A stretch of 64,000 nt of DNA. Origin: an uncultured Rhodospirillales bacterium (GTDB lineage Bacteria; Pseudomonadota; Alphaproteobacteria; ATCC43930; CGMCC-115725). The translations under genes were made by a program, and so were the position numbers. Below, piece after piece: positions 24,754-33,052 of this stretch; position 1 is the first letter of the stretch, and each line of letters begins with the position of its first letter. The stretch is taken from positions 1,768,706 through 1,832,705 of the forward strand of contig CAIKMD010000007.1 in the NCBI GenBank assembly GCA_903828515.1, given 5' to 3'. Under the pieces are notes generated by a model. That model saw only the letters and a program-made list of their open reading frames with translations, was not told the origin of the DNA and made no database searches.

Positions 24754-25971
24754 ATGATCTATCAGGCTTATCAGGCACAAACCGACGCGTTTGCGCCGTT
24801 CCGGATGCTGGCCCAGGTGAGTCAGCAGTTTCTTAACCATCCCTCGCACGCGTTCCGCGAAATGCCGCTGGCGCGCCACGCCGCCGCGGCACTGGAACTG
24901 GTATCGCGCATGGGTGTCTCGCATAAGCGCCCCGATTTCGGCATTACCGAAACCAAGGTCGGCAACCGCGTCGTCGCGGTGAGCGAAGAGCCGGTCGTGA
25001 CTACCCCGTTCTGCACGCTTCTCCATTTCAAGAAAGATGCCGCGATCACGCAGCCGAAGCTGTTGCTGGTGGCGCCGATGTCGGGACATTTCGCGACGCT
25101 GCTGCGTGGTACAGTCGAGACCCTGCTGCCCGACCACGATCTCTACATCACTGATTGGGTCAATGCGCGCAACGTCGCGCTGCGCCATGGGCGCTTCGAT
25201 CTCGACGACCATATCGATCTGATGATGGCGTTCATGCGGCGCCTCGCGCCCGACCTTCATGTCATGGCCGTCTGCCAGCCGGCGGTGCCGGTACTGGCGG
25301 CGGCGTCGCTGCTCGCGCAGGCCAACAATCCCGGTCAGCCGAATTCGCTCATCCTGATGGGCGGTCCGATCGATACCCGCGCGAACCCGACCCAGGTCAG
25401 TAAATTCGCCGAAGCCCATACGGTCGAGTGGCTCGAGCGCCACGTCGTCGATACCGTGCCGATCCGCTATGCCGGTGCGTTCCGCCGAGTCTATCCGGGC
25501 TTCATGCAATTGATCGGGTTTCTGAGCATGAATCTCGACCGGCATGTCACCGCGCATGTCGATCTCTATAAGCATCTTGTGGCCGGCGACGAGGAAAGCG
25601 CCGACACCACCCGGAAGTTCTACGACGAATACGGCTCGGTGATGGACCTCCCGGCCGATTTCTATCTGCAGACCATCGATCGCGTATTCCACAAGCAGGA
25701 TCTGGCGCGCGGCACGTTCAAATCGCGCGGTCATCTGGTCGAGCCGGCGGCGATCGAAAACACCGCGGTGCTGAGCGTGGAAGGCGAGAAGGACGATATT
25801 TGCGGTCTCGGCCAGACCGCTGCCGCGCATGATCTGCTGACCAACCTGCCCACGGCGAAGAAAGCCCATTACGTCCAGATGGGCGTGGGCCATTACGGCG
25901 TCTTCAACGGCCGCCGGTGGCGTGAGCAGATTTACCCGAAAGTGCGCGAGTTCATCGTCGAGAACGGTTGA
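24754..25971 (+). CDS. phaZ: Intracellular polyhydroxyalkanoate depolymerase
   Basis: 405 residues, the usual length of the intracellular PhaZ family. The lipase-box-like MAVCQPAVP holds the catalytic Cys174, with a late Asp in VEGEKDDICG and His in GVGHYGVF completing the triad. The start MIYQAYQAQTDAFAPFRMLA is family-typical. The enzyme breaks down stored poly-3-hydroxybutyrate granules, so the organism probably makes PHB. A terminator-like hairpin follows at 25980-25996. Confidence 0.92.
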   Translation: MIYQAYQAQTDAFAPFRMLAQVSQQFLNHPSHAFREMPLARHAAAALELVSRMGVSHKRPDFGITETKVGNRVVAVSEEPVVTTPFCTLLHFKKDAAITQPKLLLVAPMSGHFATLLRGTVETLLPDHDLYITDWVNARNVALRHGRFDLDDHIDLMMAFMRRLAPDLHVMAVCQPAVPVLAAASLLAQANNPGQPNSLILMGGPIDTRANPTQVSKFAEAHTVEWLERHVVDTVPIRYAGAFRRVYPGFMQLIGFLSMNLDRHVTAHVDLYKHLVAGDEESADTTRKFYDEYGSVMDLPADFYLQTIDRVFHKQDLARGTFKSRGHLVEPAAIENTAVLSVEGEKDDICGLGQTAAAHDLLTNLPTAKKAHYVQMGVGHYGVFNGRRWREQIYPKVREFIVENG

Positions 25972-25979
25972 GGTAGGCG

Positions 25980-25996
25980 CGCCGGAACAACCGGCG
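25980..25996 (+). terminator. Probable terminator of phaZ
   Basis: A perfect stem CGCCGG (25980-25985) / CCGGCG (25991-25996) with loop AACAA, followed by GTTTAT. It lies nine bases after the phaZ stop. Confidence 0.5.
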
Positions 25997-26157
25997 GTTT
26001 ATCAACGCGACCGCTTCGATGCTCCCACTGCAACGCAGGTGAGCGTGCCATGCTGTACGGCCTCCCCCGATTTGCTCTATACTGAGGGTAACTCATATAG
26101 ATTCGTTTGCATGACTCGCCTCGTGCGAGCGGCCTGAATTGAAAGGGAGACCCAGAG

Positions 26158-27093
26158 ATGAAACCCACCGTCACGATCATGAGCATCGCCGACGTCCCGC
26201 TGCATGTGCCGTCGGGCATCGGCCGCGAGGGCAGCAGCTCGAGCAAGCCGTTTCCGCTCGATTCGGGCGTTCCCGGCGTCAAACTGGAATTCACCTACCG
26301 GTCCTACGACACCGGATATGCGACGCCGCGCCACAAGCACATCTTCGATCAGTATCGCTTCAACCTCAGCGGCAAGCGGATGATCAAGGACGGGTTCGTC
26401 AATCCGGGAGAAGTCTGCTTCTATCCCGAAGGCGTCTATTACGGCCCCCAGCTTCAGGAAGAGCCCTGCGTCGGCCTGGGCCTTCAGTTCCAGGGCCTGA
26501 CCGGCATTCCCTATCTCACGCATAAAGAACTCGGCGATGCGCGCAAGGCGCTGTCGGCCGAGGGCGCCTCGTTCAAGGGCGGCATCTACACCAAGCTGCT
26601 TCCCGATGGCCGCAAGATCAACAAGGACTCCCACGTCGCCTGCACCGAATACGCCTCGGGCAAGCCGGTGGAATTCCCCACGGGTCGGTTCGACAAGCCG
26701 GTCGTCATGCGGCCGCAGAACCATCCCTGGATCGGCGACCGCCAAGATGTTGGCGTCGAGCACAAACGCCTCGGTACGTTCGGCGGTTCGGGCATTCGGA
26801 TGACCCGTCTTCTCCCGGGCGCCAAGATTCCGGCGCAGCGCATGGAAGATGCCGAAATCCGCTACCTGCTCGACGGCTCGATCAATTACGGCGGCAAGAC
26901 CTGGCAGGGCGGCAAGACGCTCGATCAAGGCACCTACATGTTCATTCAGGCGGGTGCGGATGTCGGCGAAATCACCACCGAGACCGGCGGCGAGTTCTAC
27001 GTGATCGAACTCCCCATGCTGGCCGATATCGCGGCTCAGCTTGTGCATGAACAGGCCTCGGCGCCCGCGCGCGAAATGGCAAGCGCGAAGTAA
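26158..27093 (+). CDS. Cupin-like (two-domain) hypothetical protein
   Basis: 311 residues, cytoplasmic. The N-terminal half contains a cupin-like YDTGYATPRHKHIFDQYRFNLSG followed by a Gly/Pro-rich strand pattern (NPGEVCFYPEGVYYGPQ). The C-terminal half repeats the idea with LLPGAKIPAQRMEDAEIRYLLDGSINYGG and GTYMFIQAGADVGEI. The first half keeps His-x-His; the second lacks the histidines, so only one metal site is likely. GGGAG precedes the start. The function is unknown. It is placed next to a TRAP-type binding protein, but no shared pathway can be shown. Confidence 0.6.
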   Translation: MKPTVTIMSIADVPLHVPSGIGREGSSSSKPFPLDSGVPGVKLEFTYRSYDTGYATPRHKHIFDQYRFNLSGKRMIKDGFVNPGEVCFYPEGVYYGPQLQEEPCVGLGLQFQGLTGIPYLTHKELGDARKALSAEGASFKGGIYTKLLPDGRKINKDSHVACTEYASGKPVEFPTGRFDKPVVMRPQNHPWIGDRQDVGVEHKRLGTFGGSGIRMTRLLPGAKIPAQRMEDAEIRYLLDGSINYGGKTWQGGKTLDQGTYMFIQAGADVGEITTETGGEFYVIELPMLADIAAQLVHEQASAPAREMASAK

Positions 27094-27105
27094 CGCTGTC
27101 ACGTC

Positions 27106-27159
27106 GATCGGATCTCCGGCCGCGCGGTTTCTTGCCGTCGCGGCCGGACGGTACCGATC
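27106..27159 (+). terminator. Long imperfect inverted repeat, possible terminator
   Basis: GATCGG (27106-27111), CCGGCCGCG-CGG (27116-27127), a seven-base loop, CCG-T-CGCGGCCGG (27135-27147) and CCGATC (27154-27159) can fold into one long interrupted hairpin just after the cupin-like gene. An AT-rich run follows from 27162, but no immediate T-tract, so it could be a terminator or an mRNA 3' end stabiliser. Confidence 0.4.
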
Positions 27160-27221
27160 CCGATTTTGAAAAATAAAAATGATGAGGTCCGACCCAAGGC
27201 GGCGAGCCTCGGGGGGAAACG

Positions 27222-28247
27222 ATGATCTCACGCGCGAAACGAATTTTGGCTGGCGGGGCGCTTGCGTTGTGTCTCGCGGCGCCGGCTTACGCCGATGTGA
27301 CATTGACGATGAATGTGGCGATGCCGCGCGCGTCCTCGTTCTTCGTCGGCCTCCAGCAACCCTGGGCGCAGATGGTCGAGGCGCAATCCAACGGCCGCAT
27401 CAAGGTTATCATGCCGGCGGCGACCCTCGCGCCCTTGGCGCGTCAGTGGGAGATGGTGACGAGCGGCATTGCCGACGTCGCCGAAACGCCGAGCGAATAT
27501 ATCCGCGATCGTGCCAAGCTCCCGATCCTCGCCGAAATTCCCTTCCTCGCGCCGAACGGCGTTGCCAACTCGGTCGCGATCTGGCGCACCTATGAGAAGT
27601 TTTTCGCGCCGGCGAATGAGCACAAGGGCGTCCATCTGCTTGGCTTCTGGACGACGGGCGGCAACAATTTGCAAACACTGAAACGCCCGGTCACCAAGAT
27701 CGAAGACTTCCAGGGCCTGAAGATCTGGACCGCGACGCCGAAGATGGCGACCACCATCCAGAATTTCGGGGCGACCCCGGTTTCGGCTTCGAATATGTAT
27801 GACGTGATGTCCGGTGGCATCGTCGATGGCGCCGTCGCCGGCAAAGGCGCACTGATCTCGTTCCAGCTCGCGCGCTATACGAGGGAAATCACCTATTTCC
27901 CGGGACAGCTCGGCTACACGCTGCAGACGTTTTTCATGAACGAGCAAAAATACAAGAGCCTCGCGCCCGAGGATCGCGCGATCATCGACAAGCTGTCGGG
28001 CGAGGCGGTTGCCATGTTGGGTGGGCAAGGATTCATCGATCAGGACAATCTGGCCGACCCGCTCATCAAAGAGAACGGGATCAACACCCGCGTCGCCGGT
28101 CCCGAGCTGATGAAAATCCTCGAAGACAGGGTCGGGTTCTACAAGGAAAACTGGCTGGCCGATGCGAAGTCGCGCGGGATCGATGGCCAGGCTGCCTATG
28201 ATTTCTATATCAAGACTGCGCAAGAAACTGCCTCGTTGATGAAATAG
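27222..28247 (+). CDS. TRAP transporter substrate-binding protein (DctP family)
   Basis: 341 residues with a signal peptide (cleaved after APAYA, about residue 24). DctP/TAXI-like features are AKLPILAEIPFLAPNG, the central DFQGLKIWTATPKMATTIQNFGATPVSASNMYDVMSGGIVDGA (ligand-binding arginine replaced or not obvious), and LQTFFMNEQKYKSLAPEDRAIIDKLSGE. It would bind an organic acid in the periplasm. No DctQ/DctM membrane partners lie in this window, so it is an orphan here. Confidence 0.85.
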   Translation: MISRAKRILAGGALALCLAAPAYADVTLTMNVAMPRASSFFVGLQQPWAQMVEAQSNGRIKVIMPAATLAPLARQWEMVTSGIADVAETPSEYIRDRAKLPILAEIPFLAPNGVANSVAIWRTYEKFFAPANEHKGVHLLGFWTTGGNNLQTLKRPVTKIEDFQGLKIWTATPKMATTIQNFGATPVSASNMYDVMSGGIVDGAVAGKGALISFQLARYTREITYFPGQLGYTLQTFFMNEQKYKSLAPEDRAIIDKLSGEAVAMLGGQGFIDQDNLADPLIKENGINTRVAGPELMKILEDRVGFYKENWLADAKSRGIDGQAAYDFYIKTAQETASLMK

Positions 28248-28261
28248 CGCGATGGCATTCG

Positions 28262-28921
28262 ATGATCGATAAGCGGGTCGAAGGCTTTGCCGCCGCGCTC
28301 GCCGGACTGAGGGACGGCGATACCGTTCTTTGCGGCGGCTTCGGCTCGATCGGCGAGGCGTTCGAGCTGATCGAAGCGATCATTGGCCTCGACGTGCGCG
28401 ATCTCACCGTGGTCTGCAACAACGCGGGCAGCGGGTTGGTCGGCGTCGCTGCTTTGTTGAAGGCTGGCCGAGCGCGAAAACTGATCTGCTCCTATCCGCG
28501 TTCGACCGATCCGCAGGTCATCGACGAACTCTATGCCCGCCGTGCGCTCGAACTCGAGATCGTGCCGCAGGGCACGCTCAGCGAACGGATGCGCGCGGCG
28601 GGGGCGGGGATCGGGGGATTCTTCACCCGTGCCGGCGCGGACACCGATCTCGCCCAGGGAAAGGAGACGCGCACGATCAACGGCGCACTCCATGTGCTGG
28701 AGCAGCCGCTGCCCGGTGACTTCGCCCTGATCCGCGCCCATCGCGCCGATCGTTGGGGCAACCTCGTCTATCGCAAGGCCGCGCGCAACTTCAATCCGGT
28801 GATGGCGATGGCCGGTAAAGTCACGGTCGCACAGGTGAGCGAGATCGTCGAATTGGGATCGCTCGACCCCGAGGCGATCGCGACGCCCGGGATTTTTGTC
28901 GATCGCGTGGTGGTCGTATGA
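28262..28921 (+). CDS. pcaI: 3-oxoacid (probably 3-oxoadipate) CoA-transferase subunit A
   Basis: 219 residues, CoA-transferase family I alpha subunit. The glycine-rich start DGDTVLCGGFGSIGEAFELIEA, the loop CNNAGSGLVGVAALLKAG and the block GGFFTRAGADTDLAQGKETRTI match the PcaI/ScoA group. Its TGA overlaps the subunit B ATG (28918-28921). A PcaF-like thiolase nearby makes 3-oxoadipate the likely substrate (inference); acetoacetate with succinyl-CoA is the alternative. Confidence 0.85.
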   Translation: MIDKRVEGFAAALAGLRDGDTVLCGGFGSIGEAFELIEAIIGLDVRDLTVVCNNAGSGLVGVAALLKAGRARKLICSYPRSTDPQVIDELYARRALELEIVPQGTLSERMRAAGAGIGGFFTRAGADTDLAQGKETRTINGALHVLEQPLPGDFALIRAHRADRWGNLVYRKAARNFNPVMAMAGKVTVAQVSEIVELGSLDPEAIATPGIFVDRVVVV

Positions 28922-29589
28922 CGCCGCTTTCTCGCCGTCAGATGGCGTGGCGTGCCGCGCAGGATCTGGCCGAGGGCCAGTACGTCAATCTCGGCATCGG
29001 CCTTCCGACCATGGTCTGCGATTTCGTGCCGCCGGGCCGCGAGGTCGTGTTCCACGCCGAGAACGGCATTCTCGGCATGGGCCCGGCGCCCGAGCCCGGC
29101 AAGGGCGACAAGGACCTCATCAATGCGGGTAAGGGACTGACGACGCTGCTGCCCGGCGGCACGTTCTTTCATCACAACGATGCGTTCCTGATGATCCGCG
29201 GCGGCCATATCGATGTGTCGATCATGGGCGCCTACGAGGTGTCCGAGCGCGGCGACCTCGCGAACTGGGCAACCGGCTCCGACAAGCTCGCGCCCGGCGT
29301 CGGTGGTGCGATGGACCTCGCTGCCGGCGCGCGCGAAGTATGGGCGCTGATGGAGCACAACGCGAAAGACGGAGCACCGCGCATCCGTAAGAGTTGCGTG
29401 CTGCCGCTGACGGCGGGTGGATGCGTCAAACGCGTCTATACGAATCTGGCTGTGCTCGACATCACGCGGGACGGCGTCGTGGTGCGCGAAATGATCGACG
29501 GGCTCGACCTTGCCGGTTTGCAGAGACTGACCGAGCCGAAGCTCGTGCTCGCGAATGATTGGAAGAAGCTCGAAGTGCCGGCGCTTTAG
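28918..29589 (+). CDS. pcaJ: 3-oxoacid (probably 3-oxoadipate) CoA-transferase subunit B
   Basis: 223 residues, beta subunit. The catalytic glutamate is in VFHAENGILGMGP and the oxyanion glycines are in LNLGIG-like YVNLGIGLPTMV. The block IRGGHIDVSIMGAYEVSERGDLANWA is diagnostic of family I. It is translated with subunit A through a four-base overlap. Together they move CoA from succinyl-CoA to a 3-oxoacid in the cytoplasm. It converges with the thioesterase gene three bases away. Confidence 0.87.
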   Translation: MTPLSRRQMAWRAAQDLAEGQYVNLGIGLPTMVCDFVPPGREVVFHAENGILGMGPAPEPGKGDKDLINAGKGLTTLLPGGTFFHHNDAFLMIRGGHIDVSIMGAYEVSERGDLANWATGSDKLAPGVGGAMDLAAGAREVWALMEHNAKDGAPRIRKSCVLPLTAGGCVKRVYTNLAVLDITRDGVVVREMIDGLDLAGLQRLTEPKLVLANDWKKLEVPAL

Positions 29590-29592
29590 ATA

Positions 29593-30048
29593 TCAACTCG
29601 CGGTCGCGCCGTTTTCCTTGAGCCAGGCGAGCAGTTTCTCCGAGATCGGTTTCGATTTGCGCGTCGCGCGATCCATGAACACGAGGACGACTTCTTCGGT
29701 GCAGAGGCACTTGTCGCCCTGGAAGACGCCTTGGCCCAGGCGGAACGAGGTGCGGCCGTATTTGAGGCCGCGAATGCCGACTTCGAACTTGCCGGGGAAA
29801 CGCAACTCGGCCTTGTAGTCGACTTCGACGCGAACGACATTGAAATTTTCGCTCGCGTCGAGCATGCCCAGCTCGGGGTTGCGGGTGATCGATACCCGCG
29901 CCGTCTCGAAATAATTGAGAAAGACCGCGTGGTTGACGTGGTTGTTGTGATCGACGTCGCTGAACCGGACACGCTCTTCGTACCAGAGCTTGTAGCCCGC
30001 GCGGTCGGTAAGGTTCGGCGCTGCTGGTGTCTGGCCGTCGGCGCTCAT
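29593..30048 (-). CDS. Acyl-CoA thioesterase (4HBT/hotdog)
   Basis: 151 residues in a single hotdog fold. The catalytic Asp lies in VRFSDVDHNNHVNHAVFLNYFETARV, the 4-hydroxybenzoyl-CoA thioesterase signature. The YGRTSFRLGQGVF strand and TEEVVLVFMDRATRKSKPIS complete the domain. The ATG (30046-30048) overlaps the thiolase TAA by one base, so the two are coupled. It releases free acid and CoA from a short or aromatic acyl-CoA. The longer frame upstream runs inside the thiolase gene and was rejected. Confidence 0.88.
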   Translation of the reverse strand: MSADGQTPAAPNLTDRAGYKLWYEERVRFSDVDHNNHVNHAVFLNYFETARVSITRNPELGMLDASENFNVVRVEVDYKAELRFPGKFEVGIRGLKYGRTSFRLGQGVFQGDKCLCTEEVVLVFMDRATRKSKPISEKLLAWLKENGATAS

Positions 30049-31250
30049 TAAACGCGCTCGATGATCGCGGCGATGCCCTGGCCGATCCCGATGCACATGG
30101 TGACCAGCGCATAGCGGCCGCCGGTGCGTTGCAACTGCCGCGTCGCGGTGAGCGCGAGGCGTGCGCCCGACGCGCCGAGCGGATGGCCGATGGCGATCGC
30201 GCCGCCATTCGGATTGACTCGGTCGTCGTTGAAATCGATCCCGAGACCTTTGAGGCAACCCAGCACCTGGCTGGCGAACGCCTCGTTGAACTCCATCACG
30301 TCGATGTCTTTGAGCGTCAGGCCCGCGCGCGCCAATGCCTTTTGCGTAGCGGGGACGGGGCCGAGGCCCATCACGCGGGGCGGTACGCCGGCAATCGCGC
30401 CGGTGACGATGCGCGCCAAGGGCTTCACGCCGGCTTTCTCGCCGGCCTTCTTGGTGCCGATGATGAGGGCGGCCGCGCCGTCATTGATGCCTGAGGCATT
30501 GCCGGCCGTTGTCACGCCGTTCGGCATGATCGATTTCAACTGGCCGAGGCGTTCGAGCGTGGTTTCGGGGCGCGGATGTTCGTCCTGGGATACGACATTG
30601 ACCGCACCCTTCTTGCCGCTCGGCACCGAGATCGACAGCAACTCGGCGTCGTAGAAACCGGCGGCCTTGGCCTTGGCGTATTTCTGTTGCGACCAGAGCG
30701 CGAACTGATCGCTTTGTTCGCGGGTGAGGCCAGTGTCCTTGGCGACGTTGTCGGCGGTGTCCGACATCGTGTCGGCGCCATAGGCTTTCTCGACCTTGGG
30801 GTTCGGAAAGCGCGCGCCGATGGTCGAATCGAACATCCGATATTCGCGCTGATAGGCAGCCTCGGCCTTCGCCATCACGAAGGGCGCGCGGCTCATGCTC
30901 TCGACGCCGCCGGCGATGAAGAGTTCGCCCATGCCGGTCGTCGCGGCGCGCGAAGTGTCGAGCACCGCGGCAAGGCCGCTGCCGCACAGCCGGTTGACGG
31001 TGATACCGCCGAGTTCAACCGGAAGCCCAGCGACCAGCGCCGCATGGCGCGCGACGTTGCGGGCATCCTCGCCGGCCTGGTTGGTACAGCCGGCGACCAC
31101 GTCCTCGTAATCCTCGGGCTTGAACTTGTTGCGGCCGACCACTTCCTTGATCACCGCCGCTAAGAGGTCGTCCGGGCGTACCGGCGCCAGCCCGCCCGCG
31201 TGGCGACCGATCGGCGTGCGCAGACCGTCATAGATATAGGCGTCGAGCAT
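30048..31250 (-). CDS. pcaF: Acetyl-CoA acyltransferase, 3-oxoadipyl-CoA thiolase-like
   Basis: A 400-residue thiolase. The acyl-accepting Cys is in [10 protein letters not shown] (about residue 90), the His in [19 protein letters not shown] and the second Cys in [11 protein letters not shown]. The start [25 protein letters not shown] and the [12 protein letters not shown] block resemble PcaF more than general FadA thiolases. AAGGAA precedes the ATG at 31250. With pcaI/J-like genes opposite, it could cleave 3-oxoadipyl-CoA to succinyl-CoA and acetyl-CoA. Confidence 0.87.
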   Translation of the reverse strand: MLDAYIYDGLRTPIGRHAGGLAPVRPDDLLAAVIKEVVGRNKFKPEDYEDVVAGCTNQAGEDARNVARHAALVAGLPVELGGITVNRLCGSGLAAVLDTSRAATTGMGELFIAGGVESMSRAPFVMAKAEAAYQREYRMFDSTIGARFPNPKVEKAYGADTMSDTADNVAKDTGLTREQSDQFALWSQQKYAKAKAAGFYDAELLSISVPSGKKGAVNVVSQDEHPRPETTLERLGQLKSIMPNGVTTAGNASGINDGAAALIIGTKKAGEKAGVKPLARIVTGAIAGVPPRVMGLGPVPATQKALARAGLTLKDIDVMEFNEAFASQVLGCLKGLGIDFNDDRVNPNGGAIAIGHPLGASGARLALTATRQLQRTGGRYALVTMCIGIGQGIAAIIERV

Positions 31251-31329
31251 GGCAGGATTCCTTATGGACGGCGGTTCTTTAAGGAAATTAGGGAATGCAG
31301 GCCTTGGCGACAAGCGGTATGGATATCGC

Positions 31330-32904
31330 ATGCGCGACTTTACCCAGCCCAACCGTTCCGCAGCCGTCTCGGCCAATGCCATGGCGGCGACCTCGCATCC
31401 GCTCGCCACGCTGGCCGCGCTCGATATCCTGCGCGCGGGCGGTAATGCGGTCGATGCCGCCATTGCCACGGTCGCCGTGCTCTGCGTGACCGAGCCGCAC
31501 ATGACCGGCATCGGCGGCGATTGCTTTGCGCTCTATTCGAAGAATGGCGCGGCGCCGTTGGCCTTGAATGGCTCCGGCCGCGCGCCGGCAAAGGCGACGG
31601 TCGATTGGTATCGCGGACAGGGCATTGCCGCGATCGGTCCGACGACGCCGCATGCGGTGACCGTGCCGGGGGCGGTCGATGCATGGTGCCGCCTTCATGC
31701 CGATCACGGCAGCAAGGATCTCGACGAGCTGTTCCGTCCGGCGATCAAGCTGGCCGAGGAAGGCCATGCGCTGACGCCGCGCGTCGCCGCCGATTTCGAT
31801 CATAGCTATCCGAAACAGGCGAACGACGCCGACATCGCGCGCGTCTTCGCACCGGGGCGCCGCGCGATCGGGCTTGGCGAAAAGCTGCATCAGCCGGCTC
31901 TCGCGAATACGTTCCGCCGCATCGCACGCGCCGGCCGAGCGGGATTCTATGAAGGCGAAGTGGCGACGGAGATCGTCGCCAAGCTCAACCGTCTAGGCGG
32001 GCTGCATACGCTCGACGATTTCGCGGCGCAGCGTTGTGAGTATGTGACGCCGGTCACGGCGGCTTATCGCGGTCACGACGTCTATGAATGCCCGCCGAAC
32101 GGACAAGGGCTCGCCGCGCTGATGATGCTTCGCACGCTTGAAGGCTATGATGTGAAAAGCCTCAGCGATGCCGACCGCATTCATCTTCTGGCCGAAGCCA
32201 CGAAAGCGGCTTATCGCGAACGCGATGCCTATTTTGCCGATCCGAAATTCGCGCCCGTCGATATCGCGCGGTATCTGTCGGATGATTACGCGGCCGGCGT
32301 GCGCAAGCGCATTCGCCTGGACCTGGTTTCCGAAGCCGTCGATTGGGACGAGATCGAGCACAAGGACACGGTCTATTTTTGCATCGTCGACCGCGACGGC
32401 AATTCGATCTCGTTCATCAACTCGCTGTTCCAGGATTTCGGCAGCGGCATTCTGGTGCCGGGTTGCGGGGTCCTTTTGCACAATCGCGGGATCAGCTTTC
32501 ACATCGACGAACACCATCCCAACCGGATCGAGCCCGGCAAACGGCCGATGCATACGATCATACCTGGCATGCTTGCCAAGGATGGCAAGACGGTCATGCC
32601 CTTCGGCGTGATGGGCGGACAGTACCAGGCGGTCGGCCATGCCCATCTGCTGATGCAGATGCTCGACATGGGACTCGATCCGCAGGCGGCGAACGAAAGC
32701 CCGCGCAGTTTCGCGTTCGACGGTTTGCTGGCGCTCGAATCGACCATCTCCGAGGCGGTCGCGCGCGATCTGGCCAAGCGCGGCCATCGCGTTGGCTGGG
32801 CCGGCGCCTTGGGCGGCTGTCAGGCGATCTGGATCGACCGCGCCAAGGGCTGTCTGATCGGCGGTTCCGACCCTCGCAAGGACGGCTGCGCCCTCGGTTA
32901 TTGA
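31330..32904 (+). CDS. ggt: Gamma-glutamyltransferase family Ntn hydrolase
   Basis: 524 residues from the ATG at 31330 ([27 protein letters not shown]). GGT hallmarks are [33 protein letters not shown], the autocatalytic Thr of [14 protein letters not shown] (Thr347), [17 protein letters not shown] and [13 protein letters not shown]. The precursor splits before that Thr to form two subunits. No signal peptide is apparent, unlike the classical periplasmic Ggt, so it may be a cytoplasmic relative such as a glutathione-adduct or cephalosporin-acylase-like hydrolase. Starts upstream (31249) would overlap pcaF's start. Confidence 0.85.
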   Translation: MRDFTQPNRSAAVSANAMAATSHPLATLAALDILRAGGNAVDAAIATVAVLCVTEPHMTGIGGDCFALYSKNGAAPLALNGSGRAPAKATVDWYRGQGIAAIGPTTPHAVTVPGAVDAWCRLHADHGSKDLDELFRPAIKLAEEGHALTPRVAADFDHSYPKQANDADIARVFAPGRRAIGLGEKLHQPALANTFRRIARAGRAGFYEGEVATEIVAKLNRLGGLHTLDDFAAQRCEYVTPVTAAYRGHDVYECPPNGQGLAALMMLRTLEGYDVKSLSDADRIHLLAEATKAAYRERDAYFADPKFAPVDIARYLSDDYAAGVRKRIRLDLVSEAVDWDEIEHKDTVYFCIVDRDGNSISFINSLFQDFGSGILVPGCGVLLHNRGISFHIDEHHPNRIEPGKRPMHTIIPGMLAKDGKTVMPFGVMGGQYQAVGHAHLLMQMLDMGLDPQAANESPRSFAFDGLLALESTISEAVARDLAKRGHRVGWAGALGGCQAIWIDRAKGCLIGGSDPRKDGCALGY

Positions 32905-33014
32905 GTAAGCGAGTCGAGGCAGCCGGGACAATCTGCCGCTTGGCAGAAACCCCATGCTCCGGTATGAAAAGCGCCTCCCGGGTCGGAAAATTCCCTAGGA
33001 AATATAAGGAAATA

Positions 33015-33034
33015 GGCGCCGTCCTTGCGGCGCC
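33015..33034 (+). promoter_or_regulatory. Perfect hairpin in the leader of the Nfn-like gene
   Basis: GGCGCCG (33015-33021) and CGGCGCC (33028-33034) form a seven-base stem with a six-base loop, ending 18 bases before the ATG at 33053. An AT-rich stretch (CTAGGAAATATAAGGAAATA, 32995-33014) precedes it and could carry the promoter. Confidence 0.35.
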
Positions 33035-33052
33035 CTGCGTGGTGGACGAACG

